From Parnassius smintheus behrii (taxonomy: Eukaryota; Arthropoda; Insecta; Lepidoptera; Papilionidae): a DNA stretch of 64,000 nucleotides. The position numbers were made by a program, and so were the translations under genes. Positions 54,310 through 64,000 of the stretch are shown here, piece by piece; position 1 is the stretch's first letter; each line of letters starts with the position of its first letter. The stretch is from positions 36,592,138 to 36,656,137 of the forward strand of contig JAUPFT010000014.1 of assembly GCA_036936625.1 (NCBI GenBank). Direction: 5' to 3'. The notes beneath the pieces were generated by a model. That model was not told the DNA's origin and ran no database searches. It worked only from the letters and a program-made list of their open reading frames with translations.

Positions 54310-57300
54310 CTGAATAAAAAAAAGAAATTTTATAAGTCGACAATAAAAACATATACTTATTTCAGTTTGAGCTTAGTCAAAAACGAACAATAAAAAATTG
54401 TTCAGAAACTAATCATTTGTATTTTTCTAACCAACGAGGATTCCCAAAGATAAAAGACTTTTAGCGCACCTCTCTCTGCAGCTGCGTGTATATTAATTTT
54501 GTCCAGAACTAATGTACTTAAGTGACATTCGGTGTTCGGTGACAGTCGGTCAAAGTTATTTTATTTAAAACGTTTTAGCTTAATAAAGGATCCAAATAAA
54601 AATGTAGCCGATAAAATAATCTAATTTAATAACATGTTTTTGATACCATGGAAAATATTAAGTATACGGTCATCACTTTAAAAGAAAACGAGCTATAGCT
54701 AGAGCTAGCACGTTTTCCCGACCATTAAATTATGTTTCTTTTTATCTCGATCAATAGAAATTATTTTAAGAACCCATTCGAGTTTAATTGGGTAGGTATT
54801 TCATGTATTCGCGTATTTTCCGAACTTATACCTACTATTTCCAGAAATAAAAACGCTCTAGCGCGTCTAAATCGTGTCTAAAATACGATATTTTGTCCAA
54901 TCTGGCCATAAGCTTGAATTTGAACCCATAACCTAAGACTCCCAGATACACTTTACCAAGCGGTTGCGAATATGGCGTTCAAGAAATCCCCTTACAGAGA
55001 GCGGAACCATCGATTATTTCAAAATGCTTAATTAATAAATAAACAAAAAATGTACTTAATGTTAAACTATAGTGAAAATGAAAAACTATAATGTTATACA
55101 TACAAAAATATCAACACCGCGGGCATTGTAAGTCCACCTCCAAGTAGGAAGAATGCTCCCGGAAACGTTTTTAATGTAGCAGCATAAACTGTGGTATACA
55201 TTGGTGCGTACACCAGGGGCATCATAGCTTCTGCCACGCCAAAGAAGGAATTAACTTTGCCTGTAAGTATTTATTAATTTTATTATGTAGCATGTTAGTT
55301 CAGCGGCCGGGCAGTTCTCCTTATCAGTCTGTTTCTGGTAATAAACATACATACGTAGCGTCGTGCCTGTAATCTCTGAAAAGGTGGGCAGAGTCCTATT
55401 CGGACACGTTTAGTTAAACATATGCATATTATATCCATACCCATTCACGGACCCATAAGTCATGTCTGAAAGAACTATCGATTACATACTGTTTGAGAAC
55501 AAATAATACACGTTCTCTACGTAAGCTGACATGATTTGAATTTCGTTATTTTTATTATTTGCTTTATTTAATTATTTGTTATAATAGAAAAATGTATATG
55601 TTTATACGTGGTAGAGCCGTAGAGCCATGCTGCAAATATATACACATCACCACGGTATTTTAAGCATATTTTTAATAGGATGATATTGAATAAATAAAAA
55701 ATACTAGCCTCTTTAAAATCTTTTTGTTCGTCACTTATTCCAGATTGATTCCAAATTTAAATAAAATAAAAAATTAAATGTGTTGGCGGTAAAAATTGAG
55801 TTGAAGTTGTAAGTGGAATTTTGTACTTAGAGTATATACTTAATTGTAATTTTTTTTTGTTGAAAATCGTTACTATTTAAACATCTTTTTGATTTAACTT
55901 TGATTGATTGCGATTATTTGACATTTTATTGCAATGCAACGTCGATGTTTAACTGGAGAAGAGATATTAAGAGTAGTTGGAATGCTGCAGGTTGGTGTTT
56001 TTCAACGTGACGTCGCTGCGGCAAAAGGTACCAGGCAAAATGTGATTTCAAGGTTGTGGTCACGCTATAGTGCCACGGGGGAGGTGGCTGAAAGACATCC
56101 AGGACTAAGTCGCATTAATTGCACTCAGGCAAGACCGTTTTTTACAAATTGCTGCGAAAAAGCAACCAAATGATACGGCACGGCGATGTAATTAGTCCAA
56201 AGCCTACCGTTTGAACACCAGATGCTTGAGTGACTAAACTGTGAGGATTAGACCACACGATTTTCAACAGTGGTAGAGCCACGCGGCAGCTTTAATGTTG
56301 CAAGTATGGGCCGGCTCAAACCGGGGTGGTACCACGACCTCTCAGAATACCGCCGTGAAGTGGAAGCTCAGCTTCCGCGTTTCGTCTGGTGATTGCAGGT
56401 GGTCGGAGGTTCAGTTCCCCTCCCCCCATCAACATGATAGCGGAATTAAATATAAGACTACCCCAGGAGGGTACCAGTACCCCTGGAGAATACCTCGCTG
56501 AGCATCCACGACCAAGCTCCTCTACTATTCAGCGTAGGTGCTCAGGCTGCCTCACGTATTCTGGGGGGCAGGGGGTTAAAACCGCTCAAGACAATACCTG
56601 CTCGGGGCAAGCTGAGTAAACAGACCAAGGCGACCCCTGCCACGCTATCCGTGAATTTCTGCAATATCGGGGGATTTCACTCTAACCTAAATGCCGTCCA
56701 CTACCATCTCGAGATGGCGAAGCCGGCTTTGCTCTTTCTGACGGAGACGCAGCTGTCCTATTCAGCTGATGCTTCGTATCTCTCCTACCTGGGGTACAAA
56801 CTGAAACACTTCTTTGTGCCTCCGGCTGGAGTTTGCGTATACGTCAGAGAGGACATCTGTTCTCGACCCTCAGCAGTTTTGAAGGTTCGGACCTGTCCAT
56901 CCTTTGGCTACATGTAGACAGCGACGACCATCCGCGAGTCTATGGGTGCCTCTATAGGTCCCATAGCGGTAATGCCGTAACAGACCGACATTCCGACCAC
57001 GTCCAAATGGCTACAGATTCGTTGCTACAGCAGATCCCCTCCACAGAGATCGTAATCTTCGGTGATTTTAACGCCCACCACGCGAATGGCTTGGTACACG
57101 TTTAACCAATCATGCGGGAAGATTTGTTCATGATTTTGACTTGGCATATGGTCTGACACAACTGGTTACTTCACCTTCGCAGATTTCAGATGCACCTTCC
57201 CTGTTGGACCTTTTGCTGACCTCTCACCCGGACTGATATCAGGTCCCCGTCGATGGCTCTTGACTCCTCGGATCATTGTCTTGTCCGGAGTGTGGTGCCA

Positions 57301-59875
57301 CTCACGCTGAAATCGCGGTTGCATTCTGCAGGCTACCGCCGTGTTTGACACTATAGCTCAGCCGATTGGGATAGAATACTTTGAGTCCTACCCTTGGTTG
57401 AGGGTTTGCTCCTCGCCGGAAGATCCCAACGTTGTTGCTGATACTGTCACTGATTTGGTACTTCAGTGTGTGTAACTTTTTATTCCTTCCTCTCTGATGC
57501 CCATCGGAGGCAGATGGTTTAGTCGCTCCTGTAAAATAGCATCATGCAATAAGCGGGACTGCTACCGGTAGTATTATTTAAACACATAGGCAGAATTGGA
57601 GAGTAACTAGTTCGTCTTCCTTCTGGAACCCGTGCATTCCGGTCTCTCGCCAAGGCTGTCCAAGGGAATTTCTGTCAGCCATCTCTTCCATCTGTGTACA
57701 GAGAGAAAAACTCACTGGCCCATGCCGCAAAGGAGAAAGCGGATCTGTACTCCTCTCCCTGGACATCCACAAGTCGAGTGGGCCCGACGGAATCCCCCCA
57801 ATTGTGCTGAGAGTTGGTACCGGTTCTAACGCGTCTTTTCCGGTTATCCTACTCCCTAGGCATAGTCCTGAAATCATGGAAGGCGGCTTTCGTCCACCCG
57901 ATCCCTAAAGAAGGCAACCGCTAAGATCCGTCAAACTACAAGCCTATCGCCATCACCCCCTTGTTCTCCAAAATAATGGAATCCATTATAAACTGCCAGC
58001 TCATTGGGTACCTTGAGGATCACCAGCTGATTAGTGACCGCCAATACGGGTTTCGTCGGGGTCGATCAGCTGGTGATCTTCTGGTCTACCTGACTCATCG
58101 ATGGGCGAAGGCAGTAGAGTCCAAGGGGGAGGCATTGGCCATTAGTTTGGACGTTCCGATGGCCTTTGATCGGGTTTAGCACAAAGCGCTTCTTTCGAAG
58201 CTTCCTTCCTATGGGCTTCCCGAGAAATTGTGCAATTGGATCACCAGCTTTCCTGCAGATCAGAGCATCAAGGTCGTTGTAAAGGTACATGCTCCGATTA
58301 CAAGCCTATTAATGCTGGCGTTTCACAAGGCTGCATACGGTTCGCCTGATGTTCTCCTATTAAAAAAACGAAGCCAACCTTCATGCTCGTAGACCATTTC
58401 AGGTTCCAGCTCTTAGGTGAGTAAATCGTGTACGAAGACTGCAATGAGCTAGATAACATGTGAACTGGGAACCTAATCGATGGTGCTCTTCATCGATTAA
58501 TTCTTATTTGGTTTTCATCTTGATTCGCAGAGAGTACGTGTTTGGAGAGTTCCTGGTCGTACAAGCCGGCTTTAACACCCTCAAGAAGTTCATCCACACC
58601 AAGGTGGTAGAATTGTTGTATGGGCAGGCATTCATTTTGGTGGAAGAACGGACTTCGTTTGGATACAGGGCGCTATGACAGCATACCTTAATGAGGTGCT
58701 AGAACCAATAGTCTTGTCACATCAAACACAAATGGGTCAAAATGTCCTGCTTGTGCACGACAATGTCCGTTCACATACGGCTAGAGTGGTTACAACCCGG
58801 TATCGGCACGAACATGATGTCATGTCCCTAGAATGGTCAGCGCAATCCCAAGATTTAAATCCTATTGAGCATGCTTGGGATATGCTCCAAAGAAGTGCTC
58901 TGACGGATTTTCCTAAAATATGATTACAATAGAATAACTTTTCATGAATTGAATAGAACTATATTTACGGATTTTATCACGTTTAATTTAATTTTATTTG
59001 CCGACTTTTCGAGTGCTTTACAGCACCCATGGTCACGGGGGGGGGGGGAGGTAACGAGGCATTCTATCTTATTCCTAAGGGCGACACCGTGAAGGTGTTG
59101 AAGCTGCGCGCAGCAAGTACTGCACCCGGGACGAGCTTATAATAAAGCAGAGCGAGAGAGGGGCCTCGGTTGCATTCCGAATGGAAATTACGGGATCATA
59201 TAAGCTGATAGTGACCACTGTGAGGTTTTAGCCGGTAGGAGTCCGGCATAACCATAATGTTTATTTCGCGGCCGAAGACATCCGTGAGGGCTTCTACACG
59301 ATATGAAAAGATCTCGAGGTCGTCAACGTTACTGCAGATCATGTGGTCCTGGGTTCTAATATATATAATAATCTTGTGTATTCGATTGACTTACCTAATT
59401 CATCTTTCTCCACTAATTTAGAAACCATCGATCTTACTGCAATAAACGATGTCCCATTAAATATTTCTATCAATGGAGCTGAAAGAGGAGGAACAAAAAA
59501 TAAAATTAAAGAAAAATACAAATAGTTTTTTTTAATTTCGCACGTCCAACACAAATTGTTGAAAAAATTATTGAGAAGGAAATAGGCAAGGTAAGCAAAA
59601 TATTAGAAAGGAAGCGTATTTAAATTAAATATATGTGGTATAAAATTAAATGCAGCGTATTACAGAGCATAGGAAATCAACCATTAATTGTTATATATAA
59701 CGCAGAATGACTATAAAATATAAATTATATATTATACCTATGTAAATATGCCAAGTCTTTGATGCGAAAGCGTACATAAAACCTGATAATATTTTACTTG
59801 TGCACGAAATAACTCCAATGATAGCGTCGTCGTATTTCAAAATATGACTGAACACACCCACGGAGAAAAGAGTAC
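54063..59875 (-). CDS. SLC46 (proton-coupled folate transporter-like) family transporter, 3' part
   Basis: Membrane transporter of the major facilitator superfamily; only the last four coding exons are in the window. In transcript order: 59738-59875, 59395-59478, 55104-55260, 54063-54309, all GT-AG with matching phases (1, 1, 2). They encode 'LFSVGVFSHILKYDDAIIGV' and 'SKILSGFMYAFA', then 'APLIEIFNGTSFIAVRSMVS' and 'KLVEKDELG', then 'GKVNSFFGVAEAMMPLVYAP' and 'FPGAFFLLGGGLTMPAVLIF', a final membrane helix. The last exon gives 'WLYLANKKHPVD' and a long, charged Lys/Glu/Ser-rich cytosolic tail ending at TGA/TAA 54063. SLC46 members move folates or related solutes (family knowledge). A fixed substrate cannot be named. 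The 5' exons lie beyond 59875 and were not found up to 64000. Confidence 0.82.
55104..55260 (-). CDS. SLC46-like gene, exon with final transmembrane helices
   Basis: Acceptor 'aaatacttacag', donor 'TTTTT|gtatgt'. 157 bp, encoding KVNSFFGVAEAMMPLVYAPM, then YTTVYAATLKTFPGAFFLLG, a highly conserved block of insect SLC46 proteins. Confidence 0.83.
55934..56260 (+). pseudogene. Tc1-like transposase, N-terminal part
   Basis: The segment MQRRCLTGEEILRVVGMLQV, then GVFQRDVAAAKGTRQNVISR and 'LWSRYSATGEV' is the N-terminal helix-turn-helix region of Tc1-like transposases. It is interrupted by a LINE and continues at 58440. It lies in an SLC46 intron, antisense to that gene. Confidence 0.75.
56270..58365 (+). 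mobile_element. CR1/Jockey-type LINE, degenerate, splitting the Tc1 element
   Basis: Plus-strand copy of the family at 8781, here with its 5' part: a 5' UTR (56270-56640), endonuclease start ('NFCNIGGFHSNLNAVHYHL', 'LFLTETQLSYS'; then 'IVIFGDFNAHH') and a broken RT ('YGFRRGRSAGDLLVYLTHRW'). Many stops and indels. The RT C-terminal region is deleted; the copy ends with 'cgcctgatgttctcctatta' and an A-run near 58365. Confidence 0.82.
58440..58925 (+). pseudogene. Tc1-like transposase, C-terminal part
   Basis: Second half of the element started at 55934. It shows 'NWEPNRWCSSS', 'VVQAGFNTLKKF', 'MTAYLNEVLEPIV' and the catalytic 'VHDNVRSHTARVV', then 'SQDLNPIEHAWDMLQRSA' with the final Glu of the DDE triad. 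Frame changes and a stop are present, so it is dead. Confidence 0.78.
58985..59335 (+). other. Repeat-derived GC-rich segment in SLC46 intron
   Basis: Contains 'ttttcgagtgctttacagca', a 13-base G run (59037-59049), and 'aggagtccggcataaccat', which resembles R1-clade LINE 3' UTR. Boundaries are not resolved and no coding frame is seen. Confidence 0.4.
59395..59478 (-). CDS. SLC46-like gene, internal exon
   Basis: 84 bp. Acceptor 'cctcctctttcag', donor 'GAATTAG|gtaagt'. It encodes PLIEIFNGTSFIAVRSMVSK, then LVEKDEL. Confidence 0.82.
59738..59875 (-). CDS. SLC46-like gene, first exon visible in window
   Basis: 138 bp. Acceptor 'aatattttgtcag', donor 'ACATAG|gtataa'. It encodes TLFSVGVFSHILKYDDAIIG, then VISCTSKILSGFMYAFASK, two membrane-spanning segments. 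Confidence 0.82.
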
Positions 59876-59989
59876 CTGACAAAATATTTCACATTAGAAA
59901 AATCGTAATCTCAGTTATTAAGTACCTTAAGTATTTTTCAGAAAACAACTTGATAATATCAAAAGAAAACTATTTTGTAAAAATATAAA

Positions 59990-60250
59990 GTGGCCTTCGG
60001 ACATCTATCAGGTGAGAATAAGCATCCTCTCACTCCTGAAAAGGCTATGGAACAGAGAAGACTCAAACAATGCGTAGAGATGGAATCAAATGTCATTGAA
60101 ATATTTTTATTCTCTAGGCATATAGATTTCCTCAAGCCATTTTTCCTTAACGCCGAGGACGTAATAAATCAAAACTTAAAATTGCGTCTAAAGATTTCAT
60201 TAGCGCGGGCTGAGATCTAACTCGAGCTGCTCGCATTCTACGAAATTTAA
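59990..60250 (-). mobile_element. Decayed tRNA-derived SINE copy
   Basis: Minus-strand copy related to 61556-61865: 'gcatatagatttcctcaagc' and 'ttccttaacgccgaggacgt' are diverged forms of the SINE body. The head is badly worn. Confidence 0.55.
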
Positions 60251-60519
60251 GGAGAGCTCTCTAACACACACAGATGTTGCAGTTGTCGTTTCTGAGGTCA
60301 AATATAGGTAGTACGCCTCACAGGTTCTAAATATTACAATCTGTGTGGTATTACTACGTCTTTTCGTTCTTCATATTCTAACCGGATCGAAATAGGAAAA
60401 TAGGAACAAAATAGGATCAAAATAGGAACATAGAATCAAAATAAGGAACTGCTACTGCTAATACTACTGCTCAGGGGCTTGCCGTAATTTCACAGTACCT
60501 TACGCGTGAAACCTTAGCC

Positions 60520-60775
60520 AACGCCAATAAAATTATTTATCACAATTTCAAGTGTTGCATTATAACGTGCTCAGCGGTAAAAGGAAAAGACGTAAGAAAA
60601 TCTATACATATCTTAGAAATTAAAAAAAAATATTTCAAAAACATTGGGGCCGCGTGGTGGATATTTCCTTGGCCTAAAACTCTCAGAAATTAAGTATGGT
60701 TTTCTGTGCCTAACCGTGGAACGCATATATACGTCCTACTACTGCTTGCTTATATATAGGCTTTACTTTATTTTT
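60520..60775 (+). mobile_element. Decayed SINE body and tail
   Basis: Plus strand. 'cacaatttcaagtgttgcat', 'acgtgctcagcggtaaaagg' and 'acattggggccgcgtggtgg' match the body of the SINE at 61556, without its tRNA head. Confidence 0.6.
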
Positions 60776-60994
60776 ACTTTTTTAAATAAATAACGTATAC
60801 TTTACCCACTAAAGAAGTACACATGGAGTATGTTGAAAACATACTGAAGTCCACTTCGTTCCAGTTAAAACGGTATCTGGTGAACAGGTACATAACCGAC
60901 ATCTCCCCTAGAAAAAAGTAAAATTTATTTGAATCATTTTTATATACCAGTTTTTTTTCCTAAGGTATAAATATAATGTAAGGTTATAATTTTA

Positions 60995-61385
60995 GGTTTA
61001 GAAATTCACGGAGAGCGTGGCAGTGTCGCCTTGATCTTGTTGCTCAGTTTGCCCCGAGCAGTTATTGTCTTGAGAGGAATTTTGTCTCCCCCCAGAATAC
61101 GCGGAGCAGCCTGAGAACCCACGCTCAGGAGTGGAGTAGCTTGGTCGTGGATGCTGTGTGAGGGTTCCAAGGTTGCTGGTACCCTCCTGGAGTAGGCTAA
61201 CATTTAATTCCACTACCACGTTGATGGAGGGGGGGCGAAATTAGGCCTCCGACCACATGTCACCAGACGAAACGCGGAAGCAGAGCTTCCACTTCGCCCC
61301 GGTATTCTGTGAGGCCGTGGTACCATCCCGGCTCGAGTCGACCCACGTAACAGCAAAAGCTGCCGCGTGGCTCTACCACTGTTAT
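60995..61385 (-). mobile_element. LINE 5'-end fragment (head only)
   Basis: Minus strand. It matches the 5' UTR of the LINE at 56270-56650 ('gccacgcggcagctt', 'tcgtctggtgacatgtggtc', 'ccccgagcag' reversed) and stops where the endonuclease frame would begin. Only the head is present, which is unusual because most LINE fragments keep the 3' end. Confidence 0.75.
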
Positions 61386-61555
61386 ATTATATATAATGTC
61401 TAACATTTTTAGTTAAAAAAAATCTTTACCTCATTCTATATCAGCTTACTTCTCTATTACACATACTACCTATTATAGCTCATAGAACAATGGTAATAAA
61501 GGCAATCTCCTCCTGGTTGATTTTTCACACGTTAGATATTATTAAGCAGAAGTCG

Positions 61556-61865
61556 TGGTAGCTCAGATGGTTAGCGCTTGCTGTAAATTTCACAGTACGC
61601 GAGCAAACCGGGTTCGATCCCCGCCGGCACCGATAAAATTGTTAATTGCAATTTTAAGTGCTGATTTACCACGTGCTCAGCGGTGAAGAAAAACATCGTG
61701 AGGAAACCTGCATGTCTGAAAAATAAGAAAAAAATAATATTTCGAAGACATGTGAAGTTCGCCAACACGCATTGGGGCAGCGCGGCGGACAATTCCTTGC
61801 CCTAAAACCTATCAGAAATGAGCGGAGGCCTGTGCTCAGGAGTGGGACGTATATAGGCTGTAACT
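61556..61865 (+). mobile_element. tRNA-derived SINE, complete
   Basis: Head with box A 'tggtagctcagatggttag' and box B 'gggttcgatcccc', body 'taattgcaattttaagtgct', and tail 'caggagtgggacgtatatag', a tail common in lepidopteran retroposons. Intact copy of the family seen at 1-252. Confidence 0.85.
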
Positions 61866-61869
61866 TTAA

Positions 61870-64000
61870 GCAGGAGATATTATCGTGCCACAAATATAGG
61901 CTACGACTTATTTAATCTGTACTACTGCGCTGAAACAATTAGACACGAAATTTGTACAAATCTTCGCCTATGTTTCGAACCCAAGACCTTAAAGAACTAC
62001 TCTATACCTTAGGCTACGAGGTCGAACAAATAAAATTCGCTCGGGAAGAAATGTACTCAAGATACAACCTCGGTACAGCAAGCAAAGTATGACGCACCAT
62101 TAGATGTTGTGACGCCTTTTAAGGAAAGCAATAAATATGTGATTATTCTTTATGGGAGGTCTTCAGTAGTAGTTAAAGGTAAGCCTAATGTCGTAATATT
62201 ATTATGACAGTCGTCATCAGCCTATCTAAAGAGTGAAGTACTTAAGAGTAAAGAGCTTAATACACACGGAGATCATCACGTAGGTATACTCTTTTGCTTC
62301 TGATAAAATAGAGAAATAGAGTTTACAAGTTTCGTTAGATGCCAACTTATTAATATTTCATTTTGATTTGCTTCAATTTAAAAACCTAACTGCGCAATAT
62401 CATAGTAGGTAAATAAAAGATTATTAAATTTGGCTTCAAAATTTTCGTATATTTTTTAAAGTAGAGCATTTGACTCAGTCCTTGTAAACATACATTGTTG
62501 CAGTATGGCGCTAAAACGCGCCAACTGTTTTAAAAGGCGTTTATTTTATAATATCAGATAAAGTACGAGATAAACATGCAATGGTACCTACGACTCGCTT
62601 TCCTTTACGTTTACCTGGTCATCGTAAAAAAGTAAATTTTAAAATTACACATTGTTGGAAATAATATTAGTACCAGAAGTATAACCAATTTGGAATTTGT
62701 CGAAGTATCAGAAATATCTACAGACAGAAAACAATACATTCTTATAGTAATGAAAGAAAGATGCCCATTTTTTCACCTGACCTATATATAGCCATATATG
62801 GAAACGAAATAAATCTTAAAAGCTAATTGAATTGTAAATTTATTACGCTTATCACATAATTAAAAGAATCACAGGAAAAAAAATCAATATTTTAAGCTTA
62901 TTTTATGTCAAGGGTAAACGTATTACTATATTTTGAACGCATCTCAACTACCCTTTTTCTAATACGTTCCGTTTTAAACACTGTACTTTATTCACCACTT
63001 TTTCTGAGCTTCATACCTTATTTTATGTTTCATTTAATCAGTTAGTACTTCTTGATTAGTCTTTGTATATTACAGATGAACAAAAATAAAATAATACCTA
63101 ATAAAGAATTTTTATGTCAAATATGCAAGAATAAGTGAGAGGCTGACTACAGGGTAAGACATGGCTGACTTGTGGAGAAATGAGGCTGACTACTGGTGAA
63201 AAGTGCCATAATTTGTTTACTACTGATTTTTTATATAATTCTATTATAAATATATTTTTTTGTTATTTGCTTTAGTAAATTTAATAAACAACTTTTCTAA
63301 GAATAATGATTGTTTTTGTTCATAGTGTTTAATATTTAAAATACAATTGAATCAAATTTTAGTCCTCACTAAAAGGCTGACTACTGGGTGTTTTACCCTA
63401 GTTAAATAAATTAATCATTCAGTATGTCATTGAGTGCGCACGAATGAAGCGGATTTTTTGATTTGACAGTTCTGCAATTGGAATCGGAGCAGTCCTTCGT
63501 CCTCGATAATTAATAAACTATTCCACATTAACATAGTGTTTTATTTGTTTTTCCCATTATGTTCATCAGGTATGTATGTAAGTATGTACCGTAAGCGTAA
63601 CAGAAATGTGTTTGGTTAATAAGTGATCATTTTGACAATACAAGAAATAAGTTAGACTTTTAGAGATATAGAAACTATATCTATCGTTTTTTACAAAAAA
63701 ATGTACCTAGTTAGTACTAATGTGTGCTGCAGAAACAGCGGTTATTGCTCGACACTCAATTTATAATGACAATTATCTAGAGTAAGCAGTGACTTAGGGT
63801 CAGTTGGTTTAATAGCGGTAGTAGGAAAAGGGAAGATCTCCCGCTGGGCAAGGTGTTCTGCCCGGGGAGCGGCCAACGCTCCGTGTGGTAGTTCGGAGCT
63901 GTTCTATATTATATACTGTTTTACTTCGGAACTTTGAAAGCCCGATTTAGGCTTCAATGTGTTTCGCTTGTGACTCGACGACAGCGTCGCCACAGTTTCA
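61870..64000. other. Right end of window, no gene recognised
   Basis: AT-rich. A worn tRNA-like box lies at about 61975-62035. Four direct 'ggctgact(a/t)' motifs lie at 63138-63385. A GC-richer, possibly LTR-like segment follows 63800 ('gggcaaggtgttctgcccgg', a hairpin). No further exon of the SLC46 gene was found. Confidence 0.4.

Noticed and set aside
54124..54393. Plus-strand 89-codon Ser-rich frame
   Set aside because: It is the reverse strand of the charged SLC46 C-terminal exon, whose splice phase fits its neighbours.
61556..61640. Possible tRNA gene (box A and box B present)
   Set aside because: The tRNA-like head continues into a SINE body and tail, and the same arrangement occurs at 1-252; no proper acceptor stem closes it.

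Overview
The window looks like a piece of a lepidopteran (moth or butterfly) nuclear genome. It is AT-rich and intron-bearing. It is crowded with nested transposable elements of kinds common in that order: tRNA-headed SINEs ending in a 'ggacgtatataggct' tail, CR1/Jockey-type and RTE-type LINEs, mariner, Tc1, hAT, P-like, Gypsy and BEL elements. The order-level call is inference from repeat types and from the two host genes. No species is claimed.

Host genes. Two real multi-exon genes can be assembled from splice sites with consistent phase. (1) A plus-strand gene with five exons (24003-24012, 29573-29866, 30065-30276, 34843-34992, 49478-49564) encodes a protein of about 250 residues with a Pro/Tyr/Gln-rich N-terminus and two DM9 repeats. 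Its 753 coding bases are spread over 25.6 kb because its introns are full of transposons. (2) The 3' part of a minus-strand SLC46 (proton-coupled folate transporter-like) gene has four exons (59738-59875, 59395-59478, 55104-55260, 54063-54309); its 5' exons lie outside the window. The two genes are convergent.

Layout. 1-8132: a SINE, then a decayed P-element/THAP9-like transposase split by a 5.5-kb Gypsy element with identical LTRs, then decayed LINE 3' ends. 8781-20153: a 10.8-kb palindrome with two about 3.4-kb arms, almost identical, around a 0.73-kb spacer; the arms carry a CR1/Jockey-type LINE, and one arm alone holds an apparently intact 3.24-kb RTE-type LINE. 20958-23817: a nearly intact hAT transposon with terminal repeats, an 8-bp target duplication and a two-exon transposase gene, sitting 185 bp upstream of the DM9 start codon. 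24003-49564: the DM9 gene. Intron 1 holds fold-back motifs, a SINE and microsatellites. Intron 3 holds LINE fragments. Intron 4 holds a 4.4-kb unclassified DNA transposon, itself invaded by mariner and a SINE-like repeat, and a 6.25-kb BEL element that lacks the integrase core. 49562-50313: a MITE whose first three bases form the DM9 stop codon. 54063-59875: the SLC46 gene, with a Tc1 element split by a LINE inside one intron. 59990-61865: SINE copies and a LINE-head fragment. 61870-64000: no gene recognised.

The most unusual signals are a run of five hairpins with compensatory base changes next to the 3' LTR of the Gypsy element, the large palindrome, the transposon-supplied stop codon, and a perfect 36-bp intronic hairpin. 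None has been tested by any computation; all are read by eye.
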